Of a stretch of 64,000 nt of DNA, positions 44,597-56,700 are shown piece after piece (positions within the stretch are counted from its first letter, which is position 1; each line of letters begins with the position of its first letter). Position numbers and translations under genes: made by a program. The notes below the pieces were generated by a model. That model did not search any database and was not told the DNA's origin. It saw nothing but the letters and a program-made list of their open reading frames with translations. Origin of the DNA: Diatrype stigma (taxonomy: Eukaryota; Ascomycota; Sordariomycetes; Xylariales; Diatrypaceae); NCBI GenBank assembly GCA_022225965.2, contig JAKJXP020000008.1, positions 434,001-498,000 of the forward strand. The letters are read 5' to 3'.

Positions 44597-47531
44597 GTAA
44601 CTGTTTTTAGCCCACGCATGCAGCAGGTGGTGTGGTAGTGTAGGGTACCCGTAAGGCGCGGTGAGAAGAAATGTCGGCGACATTGGCCGGATTGTTGACA
44701 CCCGCATGACCATATAACAGTGTGGTATATAACCCTACAACTCTATGTACGTAGTATAAAGTTCCATATAACTCTATATCATTCATTACTCATCAGCCCT
44801 GTGTCGGGACCAGTTGTTCTCCCCCATTTTTCCAAAAGGTAAAATTTTGGGTAAATTTTGGGTAAACACGCGAGAAAGCTCCATGATCAACTGGCTCTAC
44901 AGTAACTAGTAGCAATCCCCAGATTGTGAGCCCATGGGGAAGAAGTGGGAGTCTGGAGAGGAAAGAAGAGGAGACCGAGGAGAAAAAGAGGAGGAGAAGG
45001 AGGATCTGCGTACCCCGTAGTAATTTACTGTGGTGCTGCACATACTACGTACATACAGACATACCTAGCAGCCCTGGTGGTACGTGACTAACTGCCCTAG
45101 CTACCACCTAACTACCCTGCTGCCCTAGCTACTGTAACTACTACCCTAGAACCCTAGAACCGGCCGCCAATTTGCCATAGCTAACAAGACTGGAAAGACT
45201 GCAGGTGGTAGGCAGGCACCTATAGCGTCTACACGGGGCAAGTAAGGCCGAAGCATCACGACATCGAGGACATGTGACATGCTAGTAAGCCAGTTAGTCG
45301 CAGTTGGCTTCTTACTAAAAGTAGCAAGCAAGCGTCCACGGGTGGCAAGCAGGCAAAAAGCCAGTACTTCACATGTACGAGGTGGGCAGCTCTCGCATCC
45401 GAGGCATCGGACTTGTTTGTCTGGTGGGCGCGAAGTATCTGGGCAGGTATTGTACAATACAGCACTCGAGGTACCGTGCCGTATTCGCTTGAAACGTACA
45501 TACCTAACGCATTACTTTTGCATCTTTTTTTCTGGAGCCTCGAGTAATTGTCGCAATTTGACGGCCTGCGATTCGGTCGCGAATCACGAGTTTTGTGGTG
45601 ATTCTGCGGTGATCTCATGCGGCTGCTGTGGACACTTTGTGGGCCGTCAGGCACACAGTTCCAGGATCGCCTAAGACGGATCGCCGTGCCCCTTGCCCCT
45701 TGGAGCAGGTTATACCTTGGCCCAGCCTGGTTGCACAGATTTGGTGTAAGCGCCATCAACAAGCATCGACACATTTGCATGACTCTGCGCTGGGAGGTTT
45801 ATATCGCCAAGACCACATCCGGTCCTTTTTTACACGTGCTAGTCAGCACGTGTGTCTGACTACCACCGCTCTACATATCTAGTCTGGCTAGTATCTCCCT
45901 GCGTAGGTGGTTATCACCTATCAAGTCGGCGCCATCGTCGACCAACTAGTCTTAGCTATCTACGTACCTACGTATGTACGTGATGGCTACGGTAGCATCC
46001 TCCCCCTCTACACGATCCTGACGATGGAGCTAATCGTGACGTACATACATGCGCAGCTCAGGGTTGGCTGTTGGTAAGCCGCAAGGCAAGGCAAGGCAAG
46101 GAAGAGAGGAAGTATTAACTCCGGGCAAGGACAACAGGCTGAGGCAGACCTGACAGGGTCGTATAACCAACCCAACCGGACCCGACCCAGCCTGCCAACC
46201 CGACCTGACCTGACTTACATACATTAACTGCAGCTGCGGAAACCTCCAGGATTCTTGGTTCAAGTGGAACTCGCAACCAGGGCAGGGAAGTTCACACACT
46301 CTAGGTACAGCAGCCACTCTCTTACGCTACGCGTAAGCTCCGTCTCGATTAAGTTTGAGCCCAGCAGCTGATCATCGCGATGGATTTCCCAGAGTTGCTC
46401 CAAGCGAGCGCGAGGGTCTGTAATTGATTGCCGCTTCGACCATGGCTCGTGGCCGGAGTAGGGCTCGTGGCTGATGGACATTCACATTCCTCAAGGAGCT
46501 GCCGATGAGCCCCGCGTAAAACCCGCCACGCTGCCCAGTTTGGTAGTCGACGGAAAGGGCAACCCGACACCAAGCCGATACTGACCCGATTCTGACCCGA
46601 GGCCGTCTGTCTATAACCGATCACTACTTATCGGCTGGGCAGCCCGTTCTCACCGGTTCTTTCTTCCTCGAACCTTACTGCCTTACCAACCCTAGGGAAC
46701 GCTTCATTATGTTACATAAAAGCGCATCCCATCAATCTAATTAAAAAACCACGTTGGTGCCGTTGTAGTAGGTGGTGGTGGAGCCGTGATATAAGGAGGG
46801 GCCGAGTGGATCAACTTCCAACTCCAGAGCACTTCAGCTGATCTCCGAAGTTATGTGGTGATTAGACGTTGGGATTTGGAATGGCTCGTCTGCAGTCGCA
46901 CTCTGCGTATAAAGTGTCCGCTATAGGTATGGTTTATTTGTGACGATCCATCTACGTATAATGCATCGGTCTACCTAAAGGCTGTTTTCTAACAGACGCT
47001 GCTGCCGAAGACCTTTCCTATGAGGACTCTTATAAGCCCCTTAGAATATAGTCCCTCCCATATAATACTTGACTATGTAATAGAGATCTTCCTACCCGGT
47101 GATGTTTCCCGCTCTGTTCACTTTCCGTGATGTTGGATCAGCCTTGTTGGGACCCAGTCTTGATCTCCCCTTTCCTCCCCTACACTGAAACCCATCATCT
47201 ACGTAAGGATACGTATTACACATTCAGGACATGTTTAATAGACAGTAGATGTTTGTTTAGCTAATCCAGGTATTCAGACTGTAGTTTGGTATGCTGAAGA
47301 GGACATAGAATACCAGACTGCTGCTGAATATACATTCACAATACACCGGCCTGATGAAAGCTTACCTTTACGCTTCTTCATGTAGTAGAAGTCTACCCAC
47401 TGGGATCATTCCTATCAGATATCATATCTAGTAGCGTTATACCCCCTTTTCATTAAGTCCCGATCCCCCATTAGCCTACATATCAAGCATAGCTCCTCGC
47501 CAAGCGCGTACGACAGACAGATCGACCGACT

Positions 47532-49076
47532 TCATTCCTCCGCAACCCTCCAGACGAGCTTCTCGGCGCTCACGCCGTCGCGAAGCAGGTCCAGCGCCCG
47601 CGTCGCCCGCTCCTTGAGGTCCCGGCCCTCGACCACGCGGTACTTGTTCGGCTTCACGACACCCCTGGCCAGCAGCTCGGGCATGATCTCCGACTCTAGC
47701 TTCTCCACGAAGAAGTCGTTCTATCACAGCAGCGCGAGTACGCGTACCAGTCAGTCAAACCGTTCCAATTTGAAGGACTGCACATTTGTGATGCCGATGA
47801 AAAGCGCCAAGAAGAAACAAGGGAGAAAAATGTGAAAAAGAAAAAAATAGGGGGTAGGGGTGGGTGTCAGGGGTGCTGTGCTACGAGGTAGGTAGCTTGG
47901 GTATGGAGGTAAGACTCACCTTCCAGAAGAAATGCGTCCGCACCCCGCGCGGGACGACGCCCTCGGCCCAGTCCACCGCCGTAGCAACCTCCATGCTGTA
48001 CTCGGGCGCCTCGTCCCTCGTGGCGTGCTTCAGGATGACGGGCAGCATGACGGCCACGACGCTCCCGGGCCGGGCGATGCGGACGAGGTGGCGCAGGGTG
48101 CCGGACACGGAGCCGATGCAGTCGACGATGAGCGGGATCGCCGGCTTTGCGTCTCTGTCACCCTCGTCGTCGTCGCTTTTGAGCGGGTGCGCCGCCGCCA
48201 GGATGTCCTCGACGACCGTCGGGCTGCGGTAGTCGTAGACGGCGCGGGCGCCCAGGTCGCGCAGCAGCGCGTGGTGGGCCGGCGACGCCGTCGCGGAGAC
48301 GTTGCGGTACCCGTAGAACCGCAGCACCTGCAGCGCGTACTGCCCCACGGACGACGCGGCGCCCCAGACGAGGATGGCGTCGTCGGCGCGCGGCGGCACG
48401 TAGTCGGCTGGCTTCGGCCACGGCGTGGGTAGGTTGAGGTCCGCCCACATCGTGTGGAAGACCGTGACGAAGTTCGTCGGCAGCGTCACGGCCTCTTCGA
48501 AGGATATACCGTCGGGGATCTAATTTCCTGATGTCAGCGGCTCTGGCTACGCAAAGGGAGATGAGTAGGTATGGCGAGGTAAGAGAGAAACCAGAATCAA
48601 AATCAGAGTCGGCGCGGCGTCCATTCATCCCCGTCTCTTTTCGCTTCGGCAGCAGCAGCACAAACAAACAAACAAACAAACAAACAACAGCAGAAGAAAG
48701 AAAGACGGAAGGCTCGTTTTGCCTTTACCTTTCCAAAAGACCACGCCCCACCCGTCACGAACTCCTGGTGCGGCATCTCCTTGGGCTCCTGGCGGCCGAA
48801 GCCGAAGACCCGGTCGCCGGGCCTCAGGCGGTCCACGGCGGCGCCGGCTTCGACGACCACGCCCGCGCAGGACGAGCCCCCGATGAACGGCGGGTCGACT
48901 AGCAGCCCGCCGTCGGCGCGGTGCAGGTCGAGGGGCGTGGAGGACGTCCACAGCACCCTGACGAGGACCTCGTCCGCCTGGGGCGAGACGGTCGGGACCT
49001 GGTGGATCTCGTAGGGCTGCCGCGGGCCCACGATCATGAGGGCGCTGTGCGTTCTAGTCGTGGTGGTGGCGGTCAT
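47532..49076 (-). CDS. Medium-chain dehydrogenase/reductase (zinc-free quinone/enoyl-reductase type)
   Basis: Three exons, 49,076-48,729, 48,519-47,920 and 47,720-47,532, encode 378 aa; both introns (209 and 199 bp) are phase 0. The spliced joins SFGK|IPDGISFEEAVTLP and FFWK|NDFFVEKLESEIM match the expected family sequence. Residues about 14-115 form the GroES-like domain (DEVLVRVLWTSSTPLDLHRAD, then IGGSSCAGVVVE and GDRVFGF). The Rossmann fold follows with GAASSVG (about 169-175), binding NAD(P)H. The four-Cys structural zinc loop and the Cys/His catalytic zinc ligands are absent, so this is not a classical alcohol dehydrogenase. Relatives include toxD-like and trans-acting enoyl reductases of fungal secondary metabolism, but no polyketide synthase lies nearby. 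Substrate unknown. Confidence 0.9.
48661..48688 (+). repeat. Microsatellite (CAAA)n inside intron 1 of the MDR gene
   Basis: Seven AAAC/CAAA units. They lie in the 209-bp intron between exons 1 and 2 and so do not affect the protein. Confidence 0.85.
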
Positions 49077-50212
49077 GGTGAAGAAAGCTGATATCGTTGT
49101 AGCGCTTTCGCTTTGTGGGAGTTAAAGACGAGGTGGGTATTAAGTGCGGTAAGGGGTGTGATGCTTTGTGCTTTGCTTATCTGGATGGGGAAGATCGAGA
49201 GTGACTTGGTCGTTGGTTTGGATCCTTCCATCTTCAGTGTGGAAGAGAAGCCCAACCTGCCCTACTTATATATCCGCATGAATCCCACATCGTCGGAGGT
49301 CCATCATTATTAATAATGATTCACAGTGGTAGGTATCGCTCAAGATTCATGATGCTGTGTAAACTGGCTAGGAGGTGCTTATGTAAATGCTGGCCGAAAA
49401 GGGAAACATTCTGCGGAACCCACAGAAATACACCGTGCCTCATGAGTCTGATTGGTTACTTACGTCGAGCTTTTATAGCTTTTTTGTACCTGCGCTTGAT
49501 TATAAGGCACATGAGGAGGTCTCGGCTTATGGGCATACTATCGATTGCTGCCGAGGTTTTCATTGTTGTAACTACCTACTTACTCCCTTCAATTGGTATA
49601 TTCACTTGGGGAGGGAGGGGGGAGCGCATGTTGGAGGGTTTGGGGTACGGCTCCTTTTTTTAAAGGAACAATCATTGTAGGTTGGTACACACAGTGACAC
49701 AGGACTGACAGGCAAATATACCTAAAACTGTCTCTTTCATTCCTAGGGCAGTCCAAGTTGCCAGCTCAGTATTTAGAAAAGATATTCCCGTCCTTATTTT
49801 TGCCTGAAGCTCAAGACCTATGGCGAGTCTTCTAACGCCTGCATATACCGATGAAAAAAGGCGAGAACCGTGACAAGGACCTATTGACATACAGGGTTTT
49901 AGATCAGTACCCAGATGCCCTCAAAATTGCCCTCTCGCCACTTTCATTTCATTTCATCTGAGTGCCGTTACCTAGAGACTTTAGTATCTAAGGCAAAGAG
50001 CATGCGCGGGTAGTACTATGGGTTGACGGTCATGGCGATGGTGCAGGTAGGCTACGCAAGTGCGAAGACTGTACCGTCCAAGACCACTATTCCAGCGGAA
50101 GGTATCTGCGCCAGGGCATCTGCCCAAGGTGAGACGCGTCCAGATCAAACAGGACGAATATCCTAAACTCATCGCTTGCTTACAGGTTACAGGTCCAACT
50201 TCCACACCTATC
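49077..50212. other. Intergenic; MDR gene promoter
   Basis: No gene recognised; small frames at 49.3-49.7 kb overlap each other in different frames and have no domain. Confidence 0.6.
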
Positions 50213-50984
50213 TCATTGCCTGAGGCAGGCAACAATAGCAGCGATGGCCGCGAGCGTGCCCTCGGGGTCCTTCACGCGCACGGTCTCGAGCCCGAGCTCC
50301 TTGGCGGGGTAGTCGTTGCCGCCGGGGAAGATGGCGTCGCCGATGAACAGCATCCGCTCGAGGGGGATGCCGCTCGCGTCGCGCAGCTTGCGGAGGCCGT
50401 AGCCCTTGTCGACGCCCTGCCGGGTGACGTCGATGGAGGTGGCGCCGCCCATGTTGATGGACAGCCCCGGCAGGCGGCCCCGCAGGTCGGCCTGGATGAC
50501 CCTGCGCTTGGCGAAGTCCGGGTCCCAGACCTCCTTGGCGCGCACGGGCGCCTGCTGGCCCAGCGCCGAGAAGGTGATCTGGCTGCCGCGGTCCTCGATC
50601 CGCTCGCCCCACGTCTGCTCCGGCTTGAACCCCGTCGCCTCGAGCGCCGCCTCGAACGCGCCGACGATCGCCGCCCGCTCCGCCGCGCTAAACAGCTCCG
50701 CGTACGCCACTTCCCAGCCGCTGCCGCTGCCGCCATGGTACGTGTACAGCTTGGTCCCCGTCGTCGGCATCAGCCACAGCCGCGACAGGTCGGCGCGCGG
50801 CGGCAGCCGGCTCGCCACCTGCTTCTGGAACTGCGGCCAGTCTCCGCCCGAGATGACGGCCACGTGGGCCACGGTCAGCAGGTCGGCCAGCGCCTCGCCC
50901 ATGGAGTCCTTGAGGGGAGTCCTTGAGGGGCTGCTTGCTCTCGGCGAGTGTGCCGTCGAGGTCGAAAGCGACGAGCGAAATCAT
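50213..50984 (-). pseudogene. HAD-IIB phosphatase gene with 13-bp frameshift duplication
   Basis: The minus strand encodes a HAD subfamily IIB phosphohydrolase, but in two frames. From the ATG at 50,984 it reads MISLVAFDLDGTLAESKQPL, containing the nucleophile motif DLDGT. The rest is one base-frame away (from 50,902): VISGGD (motif II), then a Lys-containing segment and GDAIFPGGND (motif IV). At the break, AGTCCTTGAGGGG occurs twice in tandem (plus strand, about 50,905-50,930); with one copy the frame would be continuous. A protein starting at 50,902 would lack the catalytic Asp. So the allele is either a recent pseudogene or an assembly error. The body is intron-free, GC-rich and looks closer to bacterial than to fungal proteins, suggesting horizontal transfer. 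Confidence 0.8.
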
Positions 50985-53702
50985 TGTGCTGATGCGACCT
51001 GTGATGCGACCTGGTATAGACGGAGTTTTATTTTACGTATATTTACAAGTGTCTTGATATGCGGTGAGCGTTCGTGTAGGGAACTGGAGATGGATGGCTC
51101 ATCAAGGTATTAGTGAATAGATGGCGGTCCGTCCCTTGGCGTCCTATCCTTACTTACGTAGTAGTTACGTACCTATCATGGATGTAAGTCGGGTTTAACT
51201 ACAGGTGCATCTCAGCTGTCATAAGCTCAAGTGGGTCCGGTCAACCCTCGGACGCTGAGATCCTCTGATGAAAGGCCTTGGTACATACGAGATTCGCATA
51301 TTATTACCTTCCTTTGGACTTAATATGAGAGACTCGTGCGCTCGCTATAACTATGTATATACCAGGGTGTTACAGGTATATTCATCATGCATATATGACA
51401 GACTGTGTTGCGTTGTTGGTGGTGAGCGTTGAGGTACAGACAGATCTAAGGAGGTAAAAGTGGAGCCGCCTGCTGTACCCCTGACAACGTTATGTGAATG
51501 CAGAAAGGGGTAATGCAGGCGTTCGGTTTATAACAAGGTCACACAAGCGTGGTGACAGTTCCTAAATATATGTTATATAGTACTAGTTAACGTGCCTAGT
51601 CTTCCTCTCATATTCCCCTCGTTCTGCCGACCGTCACATAATCAGTTCCCCCTCTTCCACCTTTCAATCCTTCCTAACCGTGGAATCCACGTCCTCGGTA
51701 CTCGTGCTGCGATTCTGGGGATGTCGTGTCGATACTAGTGTAATACAGTGTTATAAAGTATCTATTCGGTGCTCGGCTATGTGTTTATTACGTCCATTGT
51801 CTTCTATTCTGCTCCTGGGGTTCCCGTAGAAATGGCTGTAGGCCTATATTGTTGCACCAAAATGAATGCGCTGTACCTGCCGGGGAGTGTCACTTAACGA
51901 ACAATCACGGCAATCATGTTGGCTCAACCGCCACGATCTTGCAGGTAAGATGTTCTTTTGATACTGCCCAGTTTTGTAAAGCCCCAGTTCTCATGGCTCC
52001 GCATCCTGTTTTCTTCAACTTTAGGACCATGATTAGACCGAGAGTTTAGACAACGGGGTTTGTGTTAGGGGAGCATTTCTATGCATGTATACCTAAGTAA
52101 TATGGTACGCTGGGGTAGTGGTATCAAGCTAAGTGATGTAACATGACTGCTCGGATTCTTGGCCGGAAAAGTACCAAAATAAATCGGCCGGCGGGCTGGC
52201 TGTCACGGTTAGTTCCAATATATCACCAATAGCTTTGTCAAGTCACAGTCTCCGAGCCCCAGTAGCCAAGAGGGCGCGTTTACGTCCCGTCTGTTACATT
52301 GTGGCTCTTTACCAGACATATTGTCGTTCGGCAGCACTTCCGAGCTTGGCGTGACAGCCAGTGACTTCAATAGCCTTCTTCATTGTCACCAAACCCCACA
52401 ATATCAGACATACGGAACGTAATATCCAAGGAAAGCCAAGATGTCAGTCATATATTTTACTAGATATTCCATATCAGTATCACACTCTACTCCTCTTTTT
52501 GTTCCAATCTTTGCTACTTTCCAGCGGCCAACTTTTGCACCCGGGTGCTGTTCTAGACCCGGTTCCAAATGATGGGGTTGCTTAGCCAGCCCATCACATT
52601 TATGTACCCGAAATAGAGCTGCACCGTGATCAATGCCTACTTCAAAGGTCTTATTGCAGCTTCATCTGGTCGTAGCCCCGTAATAGACGACATCCCCACG
52701 AGATCCTTCTGCGGGATGAGAGCCATTCGCTGCCGACGTCCGCGAGCGGGTCAAGCCCGGCGTCTTCTCCTAGTTACTTCGCCGCCCATCTTGAGATGAC
52801 ACAGGCGAGCGAGGTGACGTCCTCGTAACTCTCACGTATTCACGGAATCCGTGTGGAAAAAGTCGGGTCGCCATTGGCACTAACGGGGGTGGTTATAGAG
52901 TTCCAAAACCTCTTCCTTCATCGCCTTCAGCTAGGTCAATACGTACTTCCGCCAGCTGCTCGAGCCCCCTACTTTATCTACAATCCGGTTACCCATGACC
53001 TAGACGTAGGCAAGTCCCCTTAGGCCGCGTGGGTGTAGTCGACGGCCACGCTGCGCGCGGTTCAGCAAACAGGAGGTAAACCCTTGACATGAGCGGTTTG
53101 TCATCACCGCGAACTGGCAGGCCCCTTTTTCTGGGTTATGTCGGGCAGGAGGACGAGGGCGGTAGACAAGGATGCCAGGGGAAAGATAAAGGGATAGCAT
53201 TGCACTGCAATGAGAACAAGCTCTCCGCTCCCGTCATCACAGACCTGGGCACCGGGTCTGATGCTGTGGCGTACAGACAGACTCCTGGCTCCGAAGCTTC
53301 GTGTACCGCCTTGTCCCATCACCCAAACAACGGGAGGCATATGCAGATATGAGATCGATGCCGTCCTCAGGGGAGGGGTGCTGTCGAAACTCCACAGTAA
53401 CATTGCTAACACCGCGAGAACGCTGCGAAGCTCTCCGTGGTTCCTGAGCCGCGATCAACAAGGCGCTGTGCATCCAGGGTCCGGTGCTGCGTATGCCAAC
53501 GACATTCCCCCGGTGACCACGCAGTTTCTTTTCGATCAATATATCATATCTCATGGGCTGTGACTTCTCGGTCTTTGAACTAATTCATTTGTACGTCTAT
53601 TCTACGTCTATATCCAGCCATCTAGTGACCTTCCTCGTATTGTGCCGTGGGGAGCGTCACGTTTGACGGCGCAAGGCTTCCAGAGGGAACAGTCGCCCCC
53701 CA

Positions 53703-53720
53703 CCCCCCCCCCCCCCCCCC
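53703..53720 (+). repeat. Homopolymer C18
   Basis: An uninterrupted run of 18 C, preceded by CCCCCCA. Its length may be unreliable in assembly. Confidence 0.8.
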
Positions 53721-56700
53721 AAACCCTACGTCCTCCGAGCCTCCAAAGGCTTATGGGTCCCAACGCAGCCAAGTTCAAGGCGGTCCGCTGGCTTGTCGCC
53801 CGAGTCGACCACCCCATACAGCTATTTTAACCCTGTGCGTTTGCTCGTTGGGTACTTCCTCACAATGGGTGAGCTCTCTGCTAATCACATCATCGTGGAC
53901 AAGTGGGGATTGAAATGAGCGTCTTGTCCTAGCCAGCATCATCTCGCTAGGGCCCGGGTTTCCAAGGTTGCAGTAAGTGGAAGTGTACTTGTCTCTTTCG
54001 CGTTTTTTCGGAATTTGTAATGATTACAAGTCGTCCTCGGGGCGGCACTAGTCGAGTTGTTATTCTCAAGCGAAAGCTGGGATCCACACCCCCTGATCCT
54101 GTTGCATGCACAACCGATAGTTATTAACTGCAGATATAGGCAAGAACGGCGAGGGATTACGACTTCGGGCAAGTGGACCCGACGAAGGAATGAGAGTGAG
54201 CGGCATAGTTACTTACATCGTCCCGAAGTGCTGGCCGAGTCACACAGGTAAGTCCTAGAAACTAGAAACCATTGATAATATATTCATGTCTTATTCTAAG
54301 CGAGGGTTCGGGCAATATGCAGTCAGTAGGCCTTTTGGGCCCTTTATCATCTACACTTTAATGTATAGACCGGCCTAAGAAGTTGGGCCTTCTCACGTCT
54401 AGTTATCTTGCCCGTTTCTCTCTCACCAGCCACCAACCAACTATCAGAAGGGGTAAGGCATGATCCAGAGTTCTGCCTATACATATGACCCCAAACTTAC
54501 AACAAATCGCGTTCTATATTATGCCCAATCATTTGTATATCCGTTCTAGTCACCTCCCTGTACTTTCTAGAACCAGCAGTTTTAAGCCTATAAGGCTTCA
54601 TCGTCACATTAACATATGTTTATCAACCCTTCATGAGGTGTGTGGATTCATATGAGTATGACCAAGCTGTACTTGGCAAGTCCTAGATGACCGTGTTGTT
54701 TCTTACGAAAGTCTATATTTCAAGAGTCCACCGCCGTATACCTAAATAATGATGTCTTGAAGTTAAAAAACTAGTACACAGTTTAACAGGTGATTTTTCA
54801 CAACAGTGTATCTATAACAGAACTGAAGGACCAAAAATAGCAGAAGATGAAGATATCTGAAGCGAAATTACGGTGGTGCCTGCCAATGTCATCATCAGAG
54901 ATACGGCAAGCATGTGATGGCAGATAAAGGCGCACACTTATTGATTGTGATTGAAACATCGAATACTGTAATATACATGGGCAAGTCTTGAGTAGAACAT
55001 GTATATGGCGAAGCTACAAAGAATACTACTAGTTTCCAGGGGTAGATAAGATGGTAGCCGCAAGGGCTAACCTCGAAAGAGGAACAATCATGGCGGCGGA
55101 TATATCAAGTAGGACTCGTACACTTCGTACTTCTATGATCCTGTCACACCTCCTTCCCCTATTCTACCCCCCTGTGTCCATTCGAGTAGGTAGCCACAAA
55201 TCATGCCTATCATTCCGTAGCAAAGCAGCCGTAATGAGCACTTGATCTTCAGGGTAGAAGTAACACGAGGAATACCATTATCGCATTGGTTGGTTTCGAA
55301 CTGTAGACCTGATGCGGGGCAAGTTCCCTGCATGCATAAGGCTTCCAGCAAGGCTCACAATGTCCATGTTTGAGAAGGGTTCCCTCGAGAGTCTACGCAC
55401 TGGACGTTGTAACGCAGTCACCTTTTAAGGTGAGTAGAGTAAAAGGTGCCAAGAAGGTTGGCTCAACTAGAGGGAGAAGCAGATGCATGAGATCAGATGA
55501 CCGCCTGTCCTGGCACTACGTTGATTTGCTCATGATGTTGAAAGCAAGCCGTGATAGACGCCTATGGCTCTCCAACGAGAGCGATGGATAGATATGGCAT
55601 GGGCAGAGCCGGCAGAGATGGCGACGGTAAAGTTGAAAGAACCTCGCTCTCTTCGTGACTAGTGACATCATGGTAAAAGCTCACCGAAATTAGACTCTGG
55701 GAGGCCGAGGGGACAACCTCGTCGCACACTTACGTGGCTACCGCTCATTAGCTGATTCAGTTACGTATTTTAGGGAGGTGTGTTGACTAGATGTACGCAG
55801 TGTCTGAACTGGCCGAAGACATGGTAACATCGCATATAAAGAAAGCACCATTCTTGGCTCTTCTCGCAGAATGTATCATTACCGTCCGCAGCCTCCACGG
55901 CCAATGCATGTGAAGTAATGTACATCGGCAACAGGCTCGAGCCGCTTCTAGCCCGTTCCAGTATGCTTGTAGTGTGCCTGTCGCTCTTAGTAATCGATAG
56001 TTGGTCCTCGTGAGCTCGGAGTGGCGACAGAGTAGGCTTTCTTTAAGTAAAGCGGACGAGGCTCTCCTGGAAGGTCCCGGCCACCCGCGGAGTGCAACAC
56101 GTGAGGTACGGAAGCTGGCGCAAGGTGATCTCCAAAGGCTACGTAGTAGCCGTGTAGTAGCTGAAGCTCTTCGTTCACCTCAACCTATCGGTTCATCTCC
56201 CCAAAAGGTCTTTTGCGGCAAACATGAGGGGGCCAGTCTGCCTTGCCTCGAACGTTTTCTATGTCTCCTGACGAAACACGCGTTGTACCAGAACAAGGCC
56301 CGCTAAACCTGTACAGAATGTTGTATTCTGCTTCAGCAACAGTAGATGGTTCGATTACTTTTCGCGTCCAAATTGAATAGAAGTTAGTTCTTGATCTATG
56401 TGCCCTAGTTGATGCTAGGGTTGACAGCAGAGTTGCTTTGAAGTGGTCTTCTGCTTTTCATCAGTGACTATGCTTATTAATCAATTCCCCGAAGCAAGGG
56501 GTGTCGGCTGCCTCATTTTTTCAGCTCTTCCCAAGCGGCTGTAGCCTGTAGATAGGACGTCCATACCATAGTACTGGATCCTATTTTGGGGATTCTGTTC
56601 CCTGTTGTATCTAGCCTTGCAGGGCGGGTAGAAATAAGAGCTTGCGAGAACTCGATCGGCCGCTAGGGGCAGGGCCAGGAGCATGTCGGTTCCCCTGATG

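Larger units (their letters stand above)
42951..47531. other. Intergenic, repeat-rich, no gene supported
   Basis: There are 4.6 kb upstream of the transporter. It contains a G-run tract (43,626-43,686), 15-bp (44,017-44,103) and 11-bp (44,551-44,596) minisatellites, CAAGG repeats (about 46,083-46,101) and TACCTA-type words near 45,060-45,130 and 45,960-45,985. The longest open frame (174 codons, minus strand, 45,256-45,780) has no recognisable domain and is overlapped by frames on the other strand. Confidence 0.55.

Noticed and set aside
45256..45780. 174-codon minus-strand open frame
   Set aside because: No domain, no membrane or signal pattern, and competing frames on the plus strand over the same interval.
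41223..49076. Secondary-metabolite gene cluster (transporter plus MDR reductase)
   Set aside because: No backbone synthase, P450 or cluster regulator lies between or near them, and the gap is 4.6 kb of repeat-rich intergenic DNA.
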